The notes below the pieces were generated by a model. It ran no database searches and was not told where the DNA came from. It saw only the letters and a program-made list of their open reading frames with translations. From assembly GCF_036711975.1 (NCBI RefSeq), contig NC_091967.1, positions 11,718,001 to 11,782,000 on the forward strand: DNA of 64,000 nt, in the 5' to 3' direction. This DNA is from Onthophagus taurus. Taxonomy: Eukaryota > Arthropoda > Insecta > Coleoptera > Scarabaeidae. Made by a program: the position numbers and the translations under genes. Of the stretch, positions 51,052 through 63,719 are shown in pieces (positions within the stretch are counted from its first letter, which is position 1; the number at the start of each line of letters is the position of its first letter).

Positions 51052-53987
51052 ATGTCTTCGGTAAGATTTAACATGCTTTAAAAGTTAATTTTAAACAATA
51101 TGTGATTATGATTCATAGAGACTTACAAATCGCCTAGATCAGATCGAAAATGACATTCGTCTTATGATGATGTTACAAAAATGTGGTAGTGATTCGTCTA
51201 AATCTAACATCGATTTGAACTCGAAAAGTGTGGTTTTGCAAAAAAAATTAAGTTGTGATAAATCGTATTTCATTTTATTATTGCTATCGAAGTGCATGTT
51301 TTAAATAAAAATTGGTTTTGTAGATACATTTCAGAAAAATCTACGAAAAGTTTACCAGTTGGTAGAAGAAATGTTTTGAAATTTGACGCAAATCGCTTAA
51401 CATGTCCTGATATAATTCAACCACCTCAAAATTTTTCAAATACATCAAGTTTTCACGATAAATTATCCAGTTCAGGATCGAATGTTGAAAATTTAAAATC
51501 ACATTCAAGTTCACCGTTAGGATTAGTGAGATATTATTAAAATTAACATAAATTGTATTTTAATAAAATACGTATTTAGGAGTCAGAGTATGAACAAACA
51601 AGGAAACGTATTCTTGAAGAGGAAGTGATGAAATTAAAATCAGAACTGTCTACAGTATTAGAACACAACGAAGAGTGTACATCAATGATTAATCAATTTA
51701 AAATGCAAAACGAAAAGATGAAGTTTCAAATCGATGAGATTAACGGTAAATTATTGGATATGACAAAAGAAAAGGATTATTTATGTAGATGTTTAGAAAG
51801 AGAAAGAGGAAAAGGAACAAAAAATAACGAAGTAACTGACGATACAGAATCAAACAGTTACGATGAGAATAAAGAAGAAATTAAATCCCTAAAAGAATCT
51901 CTGTTTATGTTATCAAAGAAATTAGAAGAAAACGACCAAGAAAAACAAAATATAATAAAACAAAAAGATAAATTAGATTTAAAATTAAAGAAACAAAAAG
52001 AAATGACAAAGAAAATAACGGAAATTAACCATAAATTATCAAATTCAATTAAAATTAAACACGAAAGTTTTATCGTTCTTAGAAACAAAAATAGTAAATG
52101 CGAAAAGGAATTAGGACAATGCAAATTGAAATTGAAAAAATCACAAGAAGAACTTGAGAAATTAAAACGAGAATTAGATGATAATCGAGAAAATATGAAT
52201 AAGATTCCTAAAGAACTTACGGAAAAATTAAATATTTTAAAGGAAAAAGAACAACAATCCCAAAATGAAATAATGCGCTGGCGATGTGAAGCCGAAAATT
52301 TACGTGTAAAAGTAGAAGAATCAACGAAAAGAATAATGAAATATCAAGAAAATGAAGATTCAACTTTGGCTATTAAAAAACAAAACCAATTGTGTGTTAC
52401 AACATCAACTATTTTACGAAACAAAACTAACGAATTACAAAAAACGGTGGATGAGCAAAGGAGAAAAATAGAAGAATTAGAATTTATTCGGCAACATCAA
52501 GACGTTGTGATTAATTCTCAACACGAACAACTTTTATCAAAAGTATCTTTTAATTACAAAAAAAAATTCAAATTATACCTTAAATTTCCAGGATGAACAA
52601 ATTAAATTGCAAGAACAAGAAAACGATATTGTCAAAGAAAAATGTTTACAATTAGATAAACAATTAGAAATCGTCCGGAATGTACTTGACTCAAGAGATG
52701 AAAACCAATCTAATAATTACCAAAAAATTTGTCAATTAGAAACCAAAATTGAAGAATTAAAGTGAGTTCTAATACAAAATTCGTTATAATGTTATAGTTA
52801 TTCTTATAGATCAACTCTAGAGAAAGAAAGACGAAATTCGCCACAAGATATAGATAAAGAATGTATAAAAGACACGGAAAAAATTAAAAAAATGTCTTCA
52901 GCGCTTGAAGCATCCAAACAAAAATTAGAAATGACGATCAGAGAATTGGACCGAGAAAAAGAAAACTCCAAAGTTATGGTGAATGGATTAGAAGTATGTG
53001 TTGATTTAATAAGAAATAAAAAATCATTTAAAACGATTGAACCCTTTTTTTTTATGTAGAAATTAACGTTAAAAAAAGAAAAACTTGAAGGAATGATGTT
53101 TAATTTGGAAGGATCATGCAATGATTTATTAATCGAGAAAGAACGATACGCTAAATTATGTGACGATCTTGAACAAGAATTAGCTTCCGAAAGAAAAACC
53201 AGAGTGTATGAACGCGCAGCTTTGATCGATGAACGAAACAGGGCTTTCGATGTTGCCAGAATGGCGGCAGTTACTTTAATCGAAACTGTCGAGGATTACG
53301 AATTAGTTACTAAAACACAAATGGAAGTCAAAAAAAGTATTTGTAATTTGGTCAAGAATAAACAAAAAAGACGTCCGGGGTGTCCTCCAGTAATGATGGG
53401 CAAAACAGACTTTATTTATTTAAATTCTTTTTTAATTTTTAGATTGTATCTGATAAAATGAAAAATACATCCAGTGAAAGTGAAATGATTAATGAAAACT
53501 TGGATTCTCCTCAAGATTTTAGGGATGAGATGTCTTCGTCTGAAGAATCCGATAATAAACAAGAAGTAAGTTAAATATATAATATATTTATATGGTAGGT
53601 TTATTATTTTCTTTTTGTTAGACGATTTGCAACTTTAATCCTGGAATCATAGCCACAGAAGGCACGTTAAGAATACCAATTCCGATGACTGCTCTTAATC
53701 CATATGCAACAGTACAATCTACATTAATTCCCACTACACCACACGCATGTTGGTTCGGAAATTGCGGATATCAAACAAACCAAGCGATGTGTAACGCAGC
53801 CAATCCATACCAATTGGCATCGTGCAGTAACACGAATCAATATCCAAACCACTGCCAAAATGGTGTTAAATATAGTTTGCAGAAGAAACCTTCAAAAATA
53901 CGCCCACCTATTAAAGTTGTCAATAAAAAGAGTACCAATTCTAGTTTAAATCGAAACAAACGTTCAAAAATTACTGATGAAAATTAA
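51052..53987 (+). CDS. Coiled-coil protein of unknown function, 9 exons, about 822 aa
   Basis: Exons: 51052-51060, 51119-51251, 51335-51525, 51580-52542, 52592-52761, 52810-52993, 53060-53389, 53443-53565, 53622-53987; all phases agree. The second intron uses a weak donor (A|GTTGTG) and is the least certain. Residues from about 110 to 600 are almost entirely heptad-type coiled coil rich in K, E, Q and N. A basic segment KNKQKRRPGCPP follows, then an acidic serine-rich stretch, and a distinct C-terminal domain with six or seven cysteines (for example CWFGNCGYQ) and a basic end. The architecture resembles centrosomal, axonemal or testis coiled-coil proteins such as ODF2, but no signature decides this, and I assign no function. 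An AATAAA at 54056-54061 is its likely polyadenylation signal. Confidence 0.72.
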
Positions 53988-54055
53988 AAAATTATTAGTT
54001 ATTGTTAATATTTTTAAGTTTATTGTTTTTTTTTGTTAAAGTATTGTATTTTGTA

Positions 54056-54061
54056 AATAAA
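54056..54061 (+). terminator. Polyadenylation signal of the coiled-coil gene
   Basis: AATAAA about 70 bases past the stop codon. Confidence 0.6.
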
Positions 54062-54839
54062 AATGGGTTATTTGTTTTATAAATAGATTTGTATTATTTA
54101 TCAATTTGTTACACTGGGACAGTCACATGGAGGTCTGAACCGTTATTGTTTTAAGGAGTCCGATCGAGTTTCAAATAACAGTTGAAGTAGACGGACAACT
54201 TGACACTGTTCGTCCCTTATTTATTGCACTCACGTAATACCTACCTAGATAAAAGAAATAATTAACATTTTCCAACTTTCAACAAGAATACTTAATCGAC
54301 GTTGTAGTTTTGAAGAAGATCCTTTTGGCGAAACTAAATATTAAAAGGAGGAGACAACCAAAAAAAAAATTTTGTTATAAAGACTAAAACGTGTTTGCCA
54401 AAAATAGACGTTGCTCATAAAATTTTCAATAACATTCTTCCCAAGAGTTTTATCGTCCTCGCTTAACAAGGTGATTCATCGTAATGGAAGGTTATGAAAG
54501 GTGTATTGTTTCAAATGGTTTATTGATAAATTAGAAGCGATTAAGATTAAGAACTATAATTAAAACTTTTTAAGCAAAATTTTTGCTGATATTTTTTTGT
54601 TATATTCTACTTACATATTAAGATAGCATGTCTAATACAAGGTAATCCATACCGAAAGCTTAATACATGTAATTTTTTCTGTTCACGAATAAACAACATA
54701 AGGCATTACAAATAATGATTAGTTATTTTCGAACCATGGTCAAATCGTACATATTGGTTATCGACGTTTTGTTTCAACAGTATTATTCCTCCTAATACCA
54801 GCTAAAGACGTCTCGAAAAACCGTTCTTCCACCCACCAG

Positions 54840-54849
54840 TATTTAAAAG
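54840..54849 (+). promoter_or_regulatory. TATA-like box of the SOD-like gene
   Basis: TATTTAAAAG lies 79-88 bases upstream of the ATG at 54928. This leaves room for a start site about 30 bases downstream and a short 5' leader. Confidence 0.5.
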
Positions 54850-54927
54850 GAGTTGGCACAAGAACATTTAACCATTTACAGGCAGGAAGAGAATCGATCA
54901 AGACCAATTTCGATTTCTTAAATCATT

Positions 54928-57336
54928 ATGTTGCGGGGTGTCGGAGTGTTTTTAATTGCCTTTTCTGCGATTTCTTCGGTTCCTTTGAACCCTCCCAGAA
55001 AGTTTATCGGCGCTGATCCTGAAATAATTAGAGTACCTAGAAATTTAGTCATCAAATCCTATCCGGCCGTTGAAAACTATCAAAGCGATTTGTATGAAGT
55101 CATTATGGAACCGTATGTTTTTGTAAGTTTCTTTTTGTTTTATTTTGATAAACATTCATTTATATGTGTATTTGATTTTAGAACAGTGGAGTTTATTCAG
55201 CAATCGCAATGTTTAAAGATTGCGAAAATGCTATTAAAGGAGAAGTTTTCTTCTATCAAAGTGAACCACCTGGTGGTCCCGTTATGATTAGTGGGAACAT
55301 TACTGGTTTACCATCGGGTAAACATGGAATACATATCCATAGATCTGGATATATGAGAGAAGGTTGTGAAAAATTAGGGGAACATTATAATCCATATATG
55401 GTAAGTTTAATTAACTTATCTATATGACATCTAATCAAGTTTAAAACTTGCATCAGCAAATTATTGCAAAGTACACGATTTTTACACACAGCGATAGAAA
55501 AATGGTTAGATTTTTCAAATTCGTATCTCAAGAACTAATTGAGATATCGTCATAAAACAACAAGCATTTTAACGCAAATTTAATCCAAAATTAGTACTCC
55601 AAAAATCATTTCGTTATTCTAAGAAATTTAGATGTAATAACTTTTTGAATGCATCTTTGCGTGTAATTCGTAATTTTTTAATGTTTAAAAAATCGTATCT
55701 CAAGAACTAATTGAGATATCGCCATAAGATAACAAGCATTTTAACGCAAATTTAGTCCAGAGTTGACACTCCAAAAATCATTTCTTTATTCTAAGAAATT
55801 TAGAAGCCCCAATATTTTGAATACATCTTTGCGTGTAATTCGTAATTTTTTAATGTTTAAAAAATCGTATCTCAAGAACTAATTGAAATATCACCATGAA
55901 ATAAGAAGCATTTTAATGCAAATTTAGTCCAGAGTTGACACTCCAAAAATCATTTCTTTATTCTAAGACGTTTAGAAGCCACAATGTTTTGAATACATCT
56001 TTGCGTGTAATTCGTAATTTTTTAATGTTTAAAAAATCGTATCTCAAGAACTAATTGAGATATCGCCATAAGATAACAAGCATTTTAACGCAAATTTAGT
56101 CCAGAGTTGACACTCCAAAAATCATTTCTTTATTCTAAGAAATTTAGAAGCCCCAATGTTTTGAATACATCTTTGCGTGTAATTGGTAATTTTTTAATGT
56201 TTAAAAAATCGTATCTCAAGAACTAATTGAGATATCGCCATAAGATAACAAGCATTTTAACGCAAATTTAGTTCAGAGTTGACACTCCAAAAATCATTTC
56301 TTTATTCTAAGAAATTTAGAAGCCACAATGTTTTGAATACATCTTTGCGTGTAATTCGTAATTTTTTAATGTTTAAAAAATCGTATCTCAAGAACTAATT
56401 GAAATATCGCCATGAAATAAGAAGCATTTTAACGCAAATTTAGTCCAGAGTTGACACTCCAAAAATCATTTCTTTATTCTAAGAAATTTAGAAGCCACAA
56501 TGTTTTGAATACATCTTTGCGTGTAATTCATGCTTTTAGAGGTTAATTTGTTTATATTTAAAAATTCGTATCTCTAAAACTAATCGAGACATCGCAATTA
56601 TTTTTTCTTATCGAAAACCTTATGACTTGTTATGTCGTTTCGTCATTCTTGGTTCTACTTTTCCTATGATACTTAGGTCCAGTTGTCTTTCCATCGCTTT
56701 GAAGATCTTCTTATTGATCTTTTTGTGTATGTTTTGCCATCTTTTGTCAGGAACGACTGATAGTAAACTTAAATGAAGGCTACAAACCAAATTTCATATG
56801 GAGCAAGTCTAAGGCAACGCATAAAATTGATGTCCTCTAAAATAAGAAGGTAACCGTGTAAACGAAGTTGGTATTAATGTTTTTGCGTAAACCAATACCA
56901 TCAAATAAATTGATGTATTCTGACATAGTTATACCTCTATACCTCTAAGTCCATCGATGATCCATTTTTAGAACAGACCATTTCAAAATGTTCTCCAGAC
57001 GTTAGTTACTACAAGCTATTTTCATAACATACAAACATCTATACAATTTCTTATCATTAAACTATTTTGTTTTAGATGCAACATGGTGGTCCAATGGATC
57101 CACTTCGTCACGCTGGAGATTTAGGCAACATTGAAGTAACTGAAGGAGCTGAAAGAACTGAATTTACATTTATAGATCCAATAATTTCGTTGGTGGGAGC
57201 TAGATCAATTGTTGGAAGATCAATAGTAATAACAGAAGAGATGGATGATTTAGGAAGAGGAGGAACTGCTGAAAGTTTCACAACCGGTTCTACATCGAAA
57301 CCAATCGCTTGTGCTGCCATCACTTACATTCGTTAA
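54928..57336 (+). CDS. Secreted Cu/Zn-SOD-like protein, probably catalytically inactive, 224 aa
   Basis: Exons 54928-55122, 55182-55400 and 57076-57336 are all in phase 0. A signal peptide (VGVFLIAFSAISS) and an N-terminal extension of about 60 residues precede the SOD fold. Present are the copper histidines in GIHIH, Cys57 (REGC), the zinc-site histidines in GEHYNP and QHGGP, and RHAGDLGN (His80, Asp83). However, the segment that is VVHE in active enzymes reads VITE, so the His120 copper ligand is Thr. The segment GSRLACG reads SKPIACA, so Arg143 is lost. The Cys57-Cys146 pair is kept. The protein should fold and may bind zinc, but normal superoxide dismutation is unlikely. It may be like Drosophila Rsod-type proteins. 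Intron 2 (1.67 kb) is largely a tandem array. Confidence 0.85.
55490..56590. repeat. 172-bp tandem (satellite-like) array in intron 2 of the SOD-like gene
   Basis: The word TCGTATCTCAAGAACTAATTG recurs in phase at about 55521, 55693, 55865, 56037, 56209 and 56381, exactly 172 bases apart, with a degenerate seventh start near 56566. Neighbouring copies differ at only a few positions, so homogenisation is recent. Confidence 0.92.
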
Positions 57337-60300
57337 ACATTAAATCTTTTTTAATTCAATCTATCCTTTTTTTTGTGCAAAATCAACTTTTTTACATTGT
57401 TCCTTTTTGATGTTATCACCGTTCGGATCAGGAGGTTATGAGAATCGAAAGGTGTATACAAACGTATAATTAAGTATACTAATTAATGCGCGCCGTTCGG
57501 ACTTGGTCCGTCTACAGCAAGAAACTTGTAAGGATGTCGTAATGCGTACGAGAGTTGTTGAGAAAATTGTTCGTTTTGTGTACGTTTCTTATTTTAACAG
57601 TAAAACCGAACGAGCCGTGAATAAGGTGTATTTATTCAGTCTTTGTCCTTGCTCAATCGTAGTATTGTATGTGAATGATACTTGATAATTTTATTACGTT
57701 TAAACGCAGTTCCATTGGAATGCTAAATATGTTAGAGTAGGTCAGCAAATTTCCACTTCAATAGGCACCGTACAAAAAAATTGTTCTTTTATTCCTATTA
57801 TTTGTGTTTTTAGATTAAATAAAGTAATTAATTGGAGAAGTTGCGTTTTTCTTTGTAAAATTGTTATGTAAACTGGGGATAACCCGGATTAATTTGCATT
57901 ATAATTTAACCTTGACAGTCAGAAGCTTTAAAAAATATTAACACAAGAAGTATTTAATAAATACCAACTTCATGAAAATTTTCTCCACGTAATTTTAATT
58001 GTGCTAGTTACGTAAATCTTAACCGGCGTCACCAATTTAAGACATCTCGTCTTAAGAAGGTTCAAGCGACTGAAAGTGGATTGACCATGGACGAATTTTT
58101 TTACGAGTTCTATTTTTATTTTAAAACAAGAAATGGTCTTGTAAACAAAATCTTGTTTAAACATAAAAAACAATACAGTAGTCCAAGTAGGATAGAATAT
58201 GTATTATTAGAATATGAGGGAGAACATGAATATGAACCCCACCCAAACCTTTTATTCATATTAACAACATGATGTCAGCATAATAACGATGACTCGTTTC
58301 CCATTAACCAGTACTCGGCTTGATTGTGTAAGAGAAAGAGTTTTTTTTTAAATAGTAATTATTATTGACTTTGGTGAGTCAAAAAAGTTGCTTTAAATAC
58401 CGTAATTTGAGTGTGTGTGAGAAAAGTATGTTATCGCTAAACTAAATTTAACTAACATTCTTCGGGCATTACAATTAAAAAATAACACACCATTGTGTTC
58501 TACGAGTTACCTTGAAAAATCCTTCAAAGTCCTAACAATATAATTAATCGTAGTACGTAAAAGCCATATATGTAAAGATGTAGGAATCAAGGTGAAAATC
58601 AAACGATTTCTTGTTTTTTATGCCTCTTTAATGATGTCTATCTGCCTAATTATTTTTGAAATCTGTTTTCAAAATACGCCTAACAAACAACATAACAACT
58701 AGATTACATGCGAGGTATTTTTAAATACAGATAAAAAAAACCTTCGTTATACTTTATACAAACAAACCTATAACATTACATCTTTAAAAAATAACAAAAA
58801 CACGAAATATTCTATTTTGTAACGAGATACAGTTCATTTTAGTCAATACAAGATTAATGCAGAAACATAATCTTTCCATTTAAAAAATAAACATCAAGAT
58901 TCACAATCGCCCAATTTTAAGTAAATGTTGTTTGTCGAGTATTATTTACATAATTTGCATGAAATTCTAAGATTTCTTAGTTATTGGAAATCCTTGTGCT
59001 ATTTGATATTTCCGGTCCAACCCAACAAATTTCCAAATAACGTGATTCATCTTAATGAATAAAACCAAGCTTAAATCAAATTTAAAAAATGTTTAAGAAT
59101 TTTCATAAATTTAATAAAAATTCATAAAGTTTAGAAATCAGTTAAGGCCTTTAAAGAATGATAAACTAATCGTTAATTGGAATTACGAATTATTTACTAA
59201 AAGGAAATGTTAAATGTTTCATCGGAAATTACTTTGTTCTTGATTCATTTCCTTTACATGGCTTGCAACGCAGAAAGAATGTTTTACTGCTTTATTTGGA
59301 CAGATTTTAGCACCCAAGTTAATACAAAATACTTATTCTGGGAATGCACTTTGTTGAAAATTCTTTGCAACCAGATACTTGACATTATCATTGAAGTCCA
59401 TAAAATGTATAGCGCGAAATTTGTGGATACTTTCACTCTTCATCCACTTTACTCTCTTACAGAACCTCATCCATTCACCTTTTCATGATTTCTTAGCTTG
59501 ATTGAAAAGTTATTTTATGTCTTCTCCTACAGAAAAGCACAAGCACTTCCCTTTTTATTTTTATTCCTGCTATCCGTCAATCACAATTCTAGCCAAGGAT
59601 AGTATTCTGAACATGCTTTTTTTTTTCTTGGACACTTTTGGATAATATATTTGCCTTTCAGTATGCCAGTAGCATACTGGAGAGAGATCAAGAAACTTTC
59701 TCAAATGATTCGGGACGTTAAACTAATGGCACGGAAGCTTTATGTGTAATCATTACAACGTTCCTTGTTGTAATAATGCTCTTTCCTGCATTCATAATCT
59801 TCAAGTGATTTGAACGATTTTGAAAGGCACATCAATCTTCTTCTGCAAGACTGTCTACTTTGCAAGACTTTTCCAATCTAATCATAATTTGCAATAGTGA
59901 TGATCTCATCAGTTAGATTCAGTTATTTTTAAACAGATCCAAATTGATGCACAAAACATTATGTCATTATATTATTGATTAGTGTGCAAAATGTCTACAC
60001 AACAAAGGATTTAATTTAGGGTTGACTTGATTTTCAAGATTTGCTTCTTCCAGGTGAGGAATCCAAAGACAGATACCAACCATGAGGAAATTTCTGTCAA
60101 AATATAACAAACTAAAATATTTGGGGAATAATTCGGATACATTTTATCAAATGTATTTGTGATCTTTCTGTCAAGATCTTTCTTTAGTTATCATGAAAAG
60201 TTGTACATTACATTCGGTGTTATTGTTGTTTTCACGAATCTTCTTTGCCCTTTCCAAAAATAATTTCGCAACTTATAATGAAGAAACCTCACTACTGTAT

Positions 60301-61233
60301 TCTTACCATTAGTCTTTTAGAGATGATTGCCCAAAAACCCTTATTGACAAGTTTGAATGGTTTTACGAATAAAAGATCTTAGTCTGGTGTATTAAATTGG
60401 TTTAGAAGAAAAATGTATCAATAATTTCATAAATAATTGATTAACTAACTATATCCATCCTTCCCTCAGTATCACTAAACCTATTATTACAACTTGAATT
60501 CATAGTTTATTGATTCGTTTTGGGGAAAAAGCATTGTTTATTTATACGTCCACTTTTTATTAACCCATCGCGTCCCCGTTTCCACACGAATCGTTTTGAA
60601 AACAGCCCTCTCTGTAGGTCATCTATGTTTAATTAACACACCCAGAGCGGTGTATAATAACACAGAGAGTCCAGGATTGGATTAGAACTTTCGCCCTATC
60701 TAAAAGAATGTCTACTATTTTTTTATCATCTACTAAGTTTAATAAATTCGGTTATGTTAATTAATCTTTACGATTTATAATTTAATAATGTTGATTAAGT
60801 AATAATTGTAATGTTATAGGTAATATTTGATTTGATTTTTTTTTTGGTTGTTACGGTACTGATTTTATGACGTATGCGTAGAACGAACGCAACTACCTCT
60901 CTCTATTAGAACTCTATTATAGATCAATTCATCAAACCAACATCGTAGTTGCCTTCGGGTACAACTTATGCAACAAAACCACGGCTACAAACATTCTATC
61001 TGTCCAGAAGTTCAGAACCGGTTCGACTGATTACACCTATAAGTAAACGCGCTTACGGTCCTGTTTTATCATTTTATCGTAACGAATCGTACATCTCACA
61101 CATCGCCCGTTTATAGTCTCTCTCTCACAATAACTTTCACTTTCTTTCAAATCAACTTTAGCTTCACACGACGTTCGACATTGATACGAAAAACATCCCT
61201 TTAAAGAACTAATAAGAAGAATAATTTAAGAAG
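57337..61233. other. Intergenic between the two SOD-family genes
   Basis: About 3.9 kb. AATAAA at 57818-57823 could end the first gene, about 480 bases past its stop. The short open frames near 57503, 58081 and 59207 show no recognisable domain. The last few hundred bases presumably hold the promoter of the second gene, without a clear TATA box. Confidence 0.45.
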
Positions 61234-63581
61234 ATGTTGAAATTAGTGGTTTTGCTCGGGTTTTTGGCTGCTTTTTGCGCTGCTGAGGTAAGTAATTGAT
61301 GGCTAAAAGATATATTTTAATTTTGATTTATGTAGTTTATTTGTTGATAAAATTTTTATTGATTTCAATTTATTTATACCATAATTTAATTTTCATATTA
61401 TAATTTAACTTATTATTTTGTTAATTTAAAATAGAATTTTTAATGATTCAGAAGGAATTTTCCTATTTCGTCATGTTCCCCCTACTCATGAAATAATTTA
61501 AATTTCAAATTACAAAACAAAAAGAATTATATTATTTAGCGATTGTGATTTTAACAATTTGTTATCGCTACTGTTAGTTTACAATTATATAAAAAGAATA
61601 ATTTGTAATCTTATTTGTATACACATTAAACTCCTTTCTTATCGATTCACGTATTGCTTGAGGCATTTTGATAATAATCTAATCTATTCCTTGTTGTAAA
61701 GAATAATGTTTAGGATGAAAATAAAATTTTGTTCAAAAAATAAAAAACCACCTGTAGCTTATTTATAGGTCCGCACTTGCGCATGTTCCGCATTGTACAA
61801 AACGGTCAATAATATGTTGAATGATGTAAGAAAGTGCCTGACCTACATAAATGCAAATATAATAAAAAAACAACAAAAGAATCCCGCTATTACTTCTGAC
61901 CAAAAACATCTCTGCTCGATCAATTTAATTAAACTGGAACTCTCGGAACGATCTCTCATTAATATTGTCGAAAGATACGCCACACACATCCAACGTCTTC
62001 ATTATTACTAAATGTGATTAAACAATGTGCATGGTAAGAGGATCAGAGATAATTTCGAAGTGAAGCAATTAAGTTATTTACTTTAGTAGTTTTAGATTTT
62101 CAAGCTTTAGTGATCAAAACAAGAATCGGCCCTGCGTAATCTATACTCATACTAATCTCATAATTTGAGTACTGTTTTTGGACTCTATCCAAATGATTTA
62201 GACGTTGTAGAAAAACACTGGTCAACCTATGAGATTAATATGATCCACCAGACTGTGTTTAGACAACATTTAAATCATTTAGATATCATTCAAAAACTGT
62301 ACTCAACCTATGAGATTAACATGATTCACTAGACTGTGTTTAGACAACTTTTAAATCATTTAGATGTCATTCAAAAACTGTACTCAACCTATGAAATTAA
62401 TATAATTCACTAGACCGTGTTTAGACAACATCTCTAAATCACTTAAATGTCATTCAAAAACTGTACTCAACCTATGAGATTAATATAATTCACTAAACTG
62501 TGTTTAGACAATATCTCAATTTTTTTTCTTGGACAATTTTGAATCTTTTCTTGTCTGGTAATGAGTCTAAATCAACAAAATAGAATCTTTGCTAATCAGA
62601 AACAGTGAAAACATGGAGAGCCAGTTTCCAGGCTTCCTAAAAAACTTCCACAGATTTTTTATGGAATAAGGAATAATGAATATGCGATAATCATCTGTGA
62701 TAAGAGCAATAGGTCTCCACAAAATCAACAAGACCATGAAAGTCTTGCTGAAAACGGTGATGATTTACAAATAGTAATAGAGGCAGGCAGAACAACAAAG
62801 TGGTTGGAAAAGACGCAAAAGATGTGATGGCCATCGTCCATGATTGATGCAAAAAAAAAGCTCTGAGTGTTAAGCAGAAAACAACATATTGATTACTAAA
62901 GACTACTTGTACTTCGAATTTGCTAATTTTTGTTTAATGCGAAAGGTATCTAAGATAGACTAGAGTTGCAAAATTGATTATCTACCATTAACGTAATAAA
63001 AACTTTTTAGTTATATTTGAATATGGACAAACATGATACATTTCTTGAAACTATTTTGTTTTTTTTTTTCAGAACAAAGGTATTGCTATTATTACAACTG
63101 GTGTAAGTGGAGTATCCGGATCACTTACTTTCACTGAACTAAGTGGTGGAGGAGTCCATATTGTGGGTACTATCAAAGGATTAACCCGCGGTAAACATGG
63201 GTTCCATATCCATTCAAAGGGAGATTTAACCGACGGATGTGGATCAACAGGATCTCATTTCAATCCATACAACGTGAGCATTACTTTTAGCATTATTTAC
63301 ATTAAATAATTTTTTTGTTGATTCAGAAAACTCATGGTGCTCCTGACGCTGAACATCGTCACGTTGGTGATTTAGGAAATATTGAAGCGGGCGCAAATGG
63401 AATTGCCACCGTAGATATTACCGATAAAATCATTTGTTTGACTGGTGAAACTGGAATTTTGGGACGAGCTGTTGTGGTCCATTCTGGGGAAGATGATCTT
63501 GGATTGCAAGATACCGATGAATCGCACACCACTGGTTCTGCAGGTTCACGAGTTGGATGCGGAATAATAGGCATCTTGTAA
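61234..63581 (+). CDS. SOD3: Extracellular Cu/Zn superoxide dismutase, 169 aa
   Basis: Exons 61234-61287, 63073-63273 and 63327-63581 are all in phase 0. It converts superoxide to hydrogen peroxide and oxygen. The first exon encodes a clean signal peptide (LVVLLGFLAAFCAAE), so the enzyme is secreted into hemolymph or the extracellular space. All metal and active-site residues are present: GFHIH, DGC, GSHFNP, KTHG, RHVGDLGN, VVHSGEDDLG and GSRVGCG. The mature length of about 150 residues fits the minimal Cu/Zn SOD domain. The symbol follows insect usage for the extracellular form. Its neighbour is a tandem relative with the same exon phases that has lost catalytic residues, so the pair arose by duplication. 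Intron 1 is 1.8 kb and carries an 82-bp repeat. Confidence 0.92.
62170..62520. repeat. About 82-bp tandem repeat, 4 copies, in intron 1 of SOD3
   Basis: The words CTCAACCTATGAGATTAATA and GACTGTGTTTAGACAACAT recur about every 81-84 bases, near 62231, 62312, 62393 and 62476. Copies differ by several bases each. Confidence 0.8.
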
Positions 63582-63713
63582 ATCTTTTACTTTATTCTTA
63601 GTGCCTTATTTGTGCTTTGTATCGTGTAAATATAAATCTACGTTTGTTGCGTCTTTCCTTCTTTTTTTATCCCTTCTGTTTTCAATTTATTTCAATTTCT
63701 GCTGTTTTGTGCT

Positions 63714-63719
63714 AATAAA
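63714..63719 (+). terminator. Polyadenylation signal of SOD3
   Basis: AATAAA about 130 bases past the stop codon. Confidence 0.6.

Larger units (their letters stand above)
53988..54927. other. Intergenic and promoter region of the SOD-like gene
   Basis: About 940 bases. No gene is seen. A TATA-like TATTTAAAAG is at 54840-54849. Confidence 0.5.

Noticed and set aside
61793-62011. 72-codon plus-strand open frame inside intron 1 of SOD3
   Set aside because: It has no recognisable domain, and including it as an exon would break the signal peptide to SOD-domain join that works directly in phase 0.
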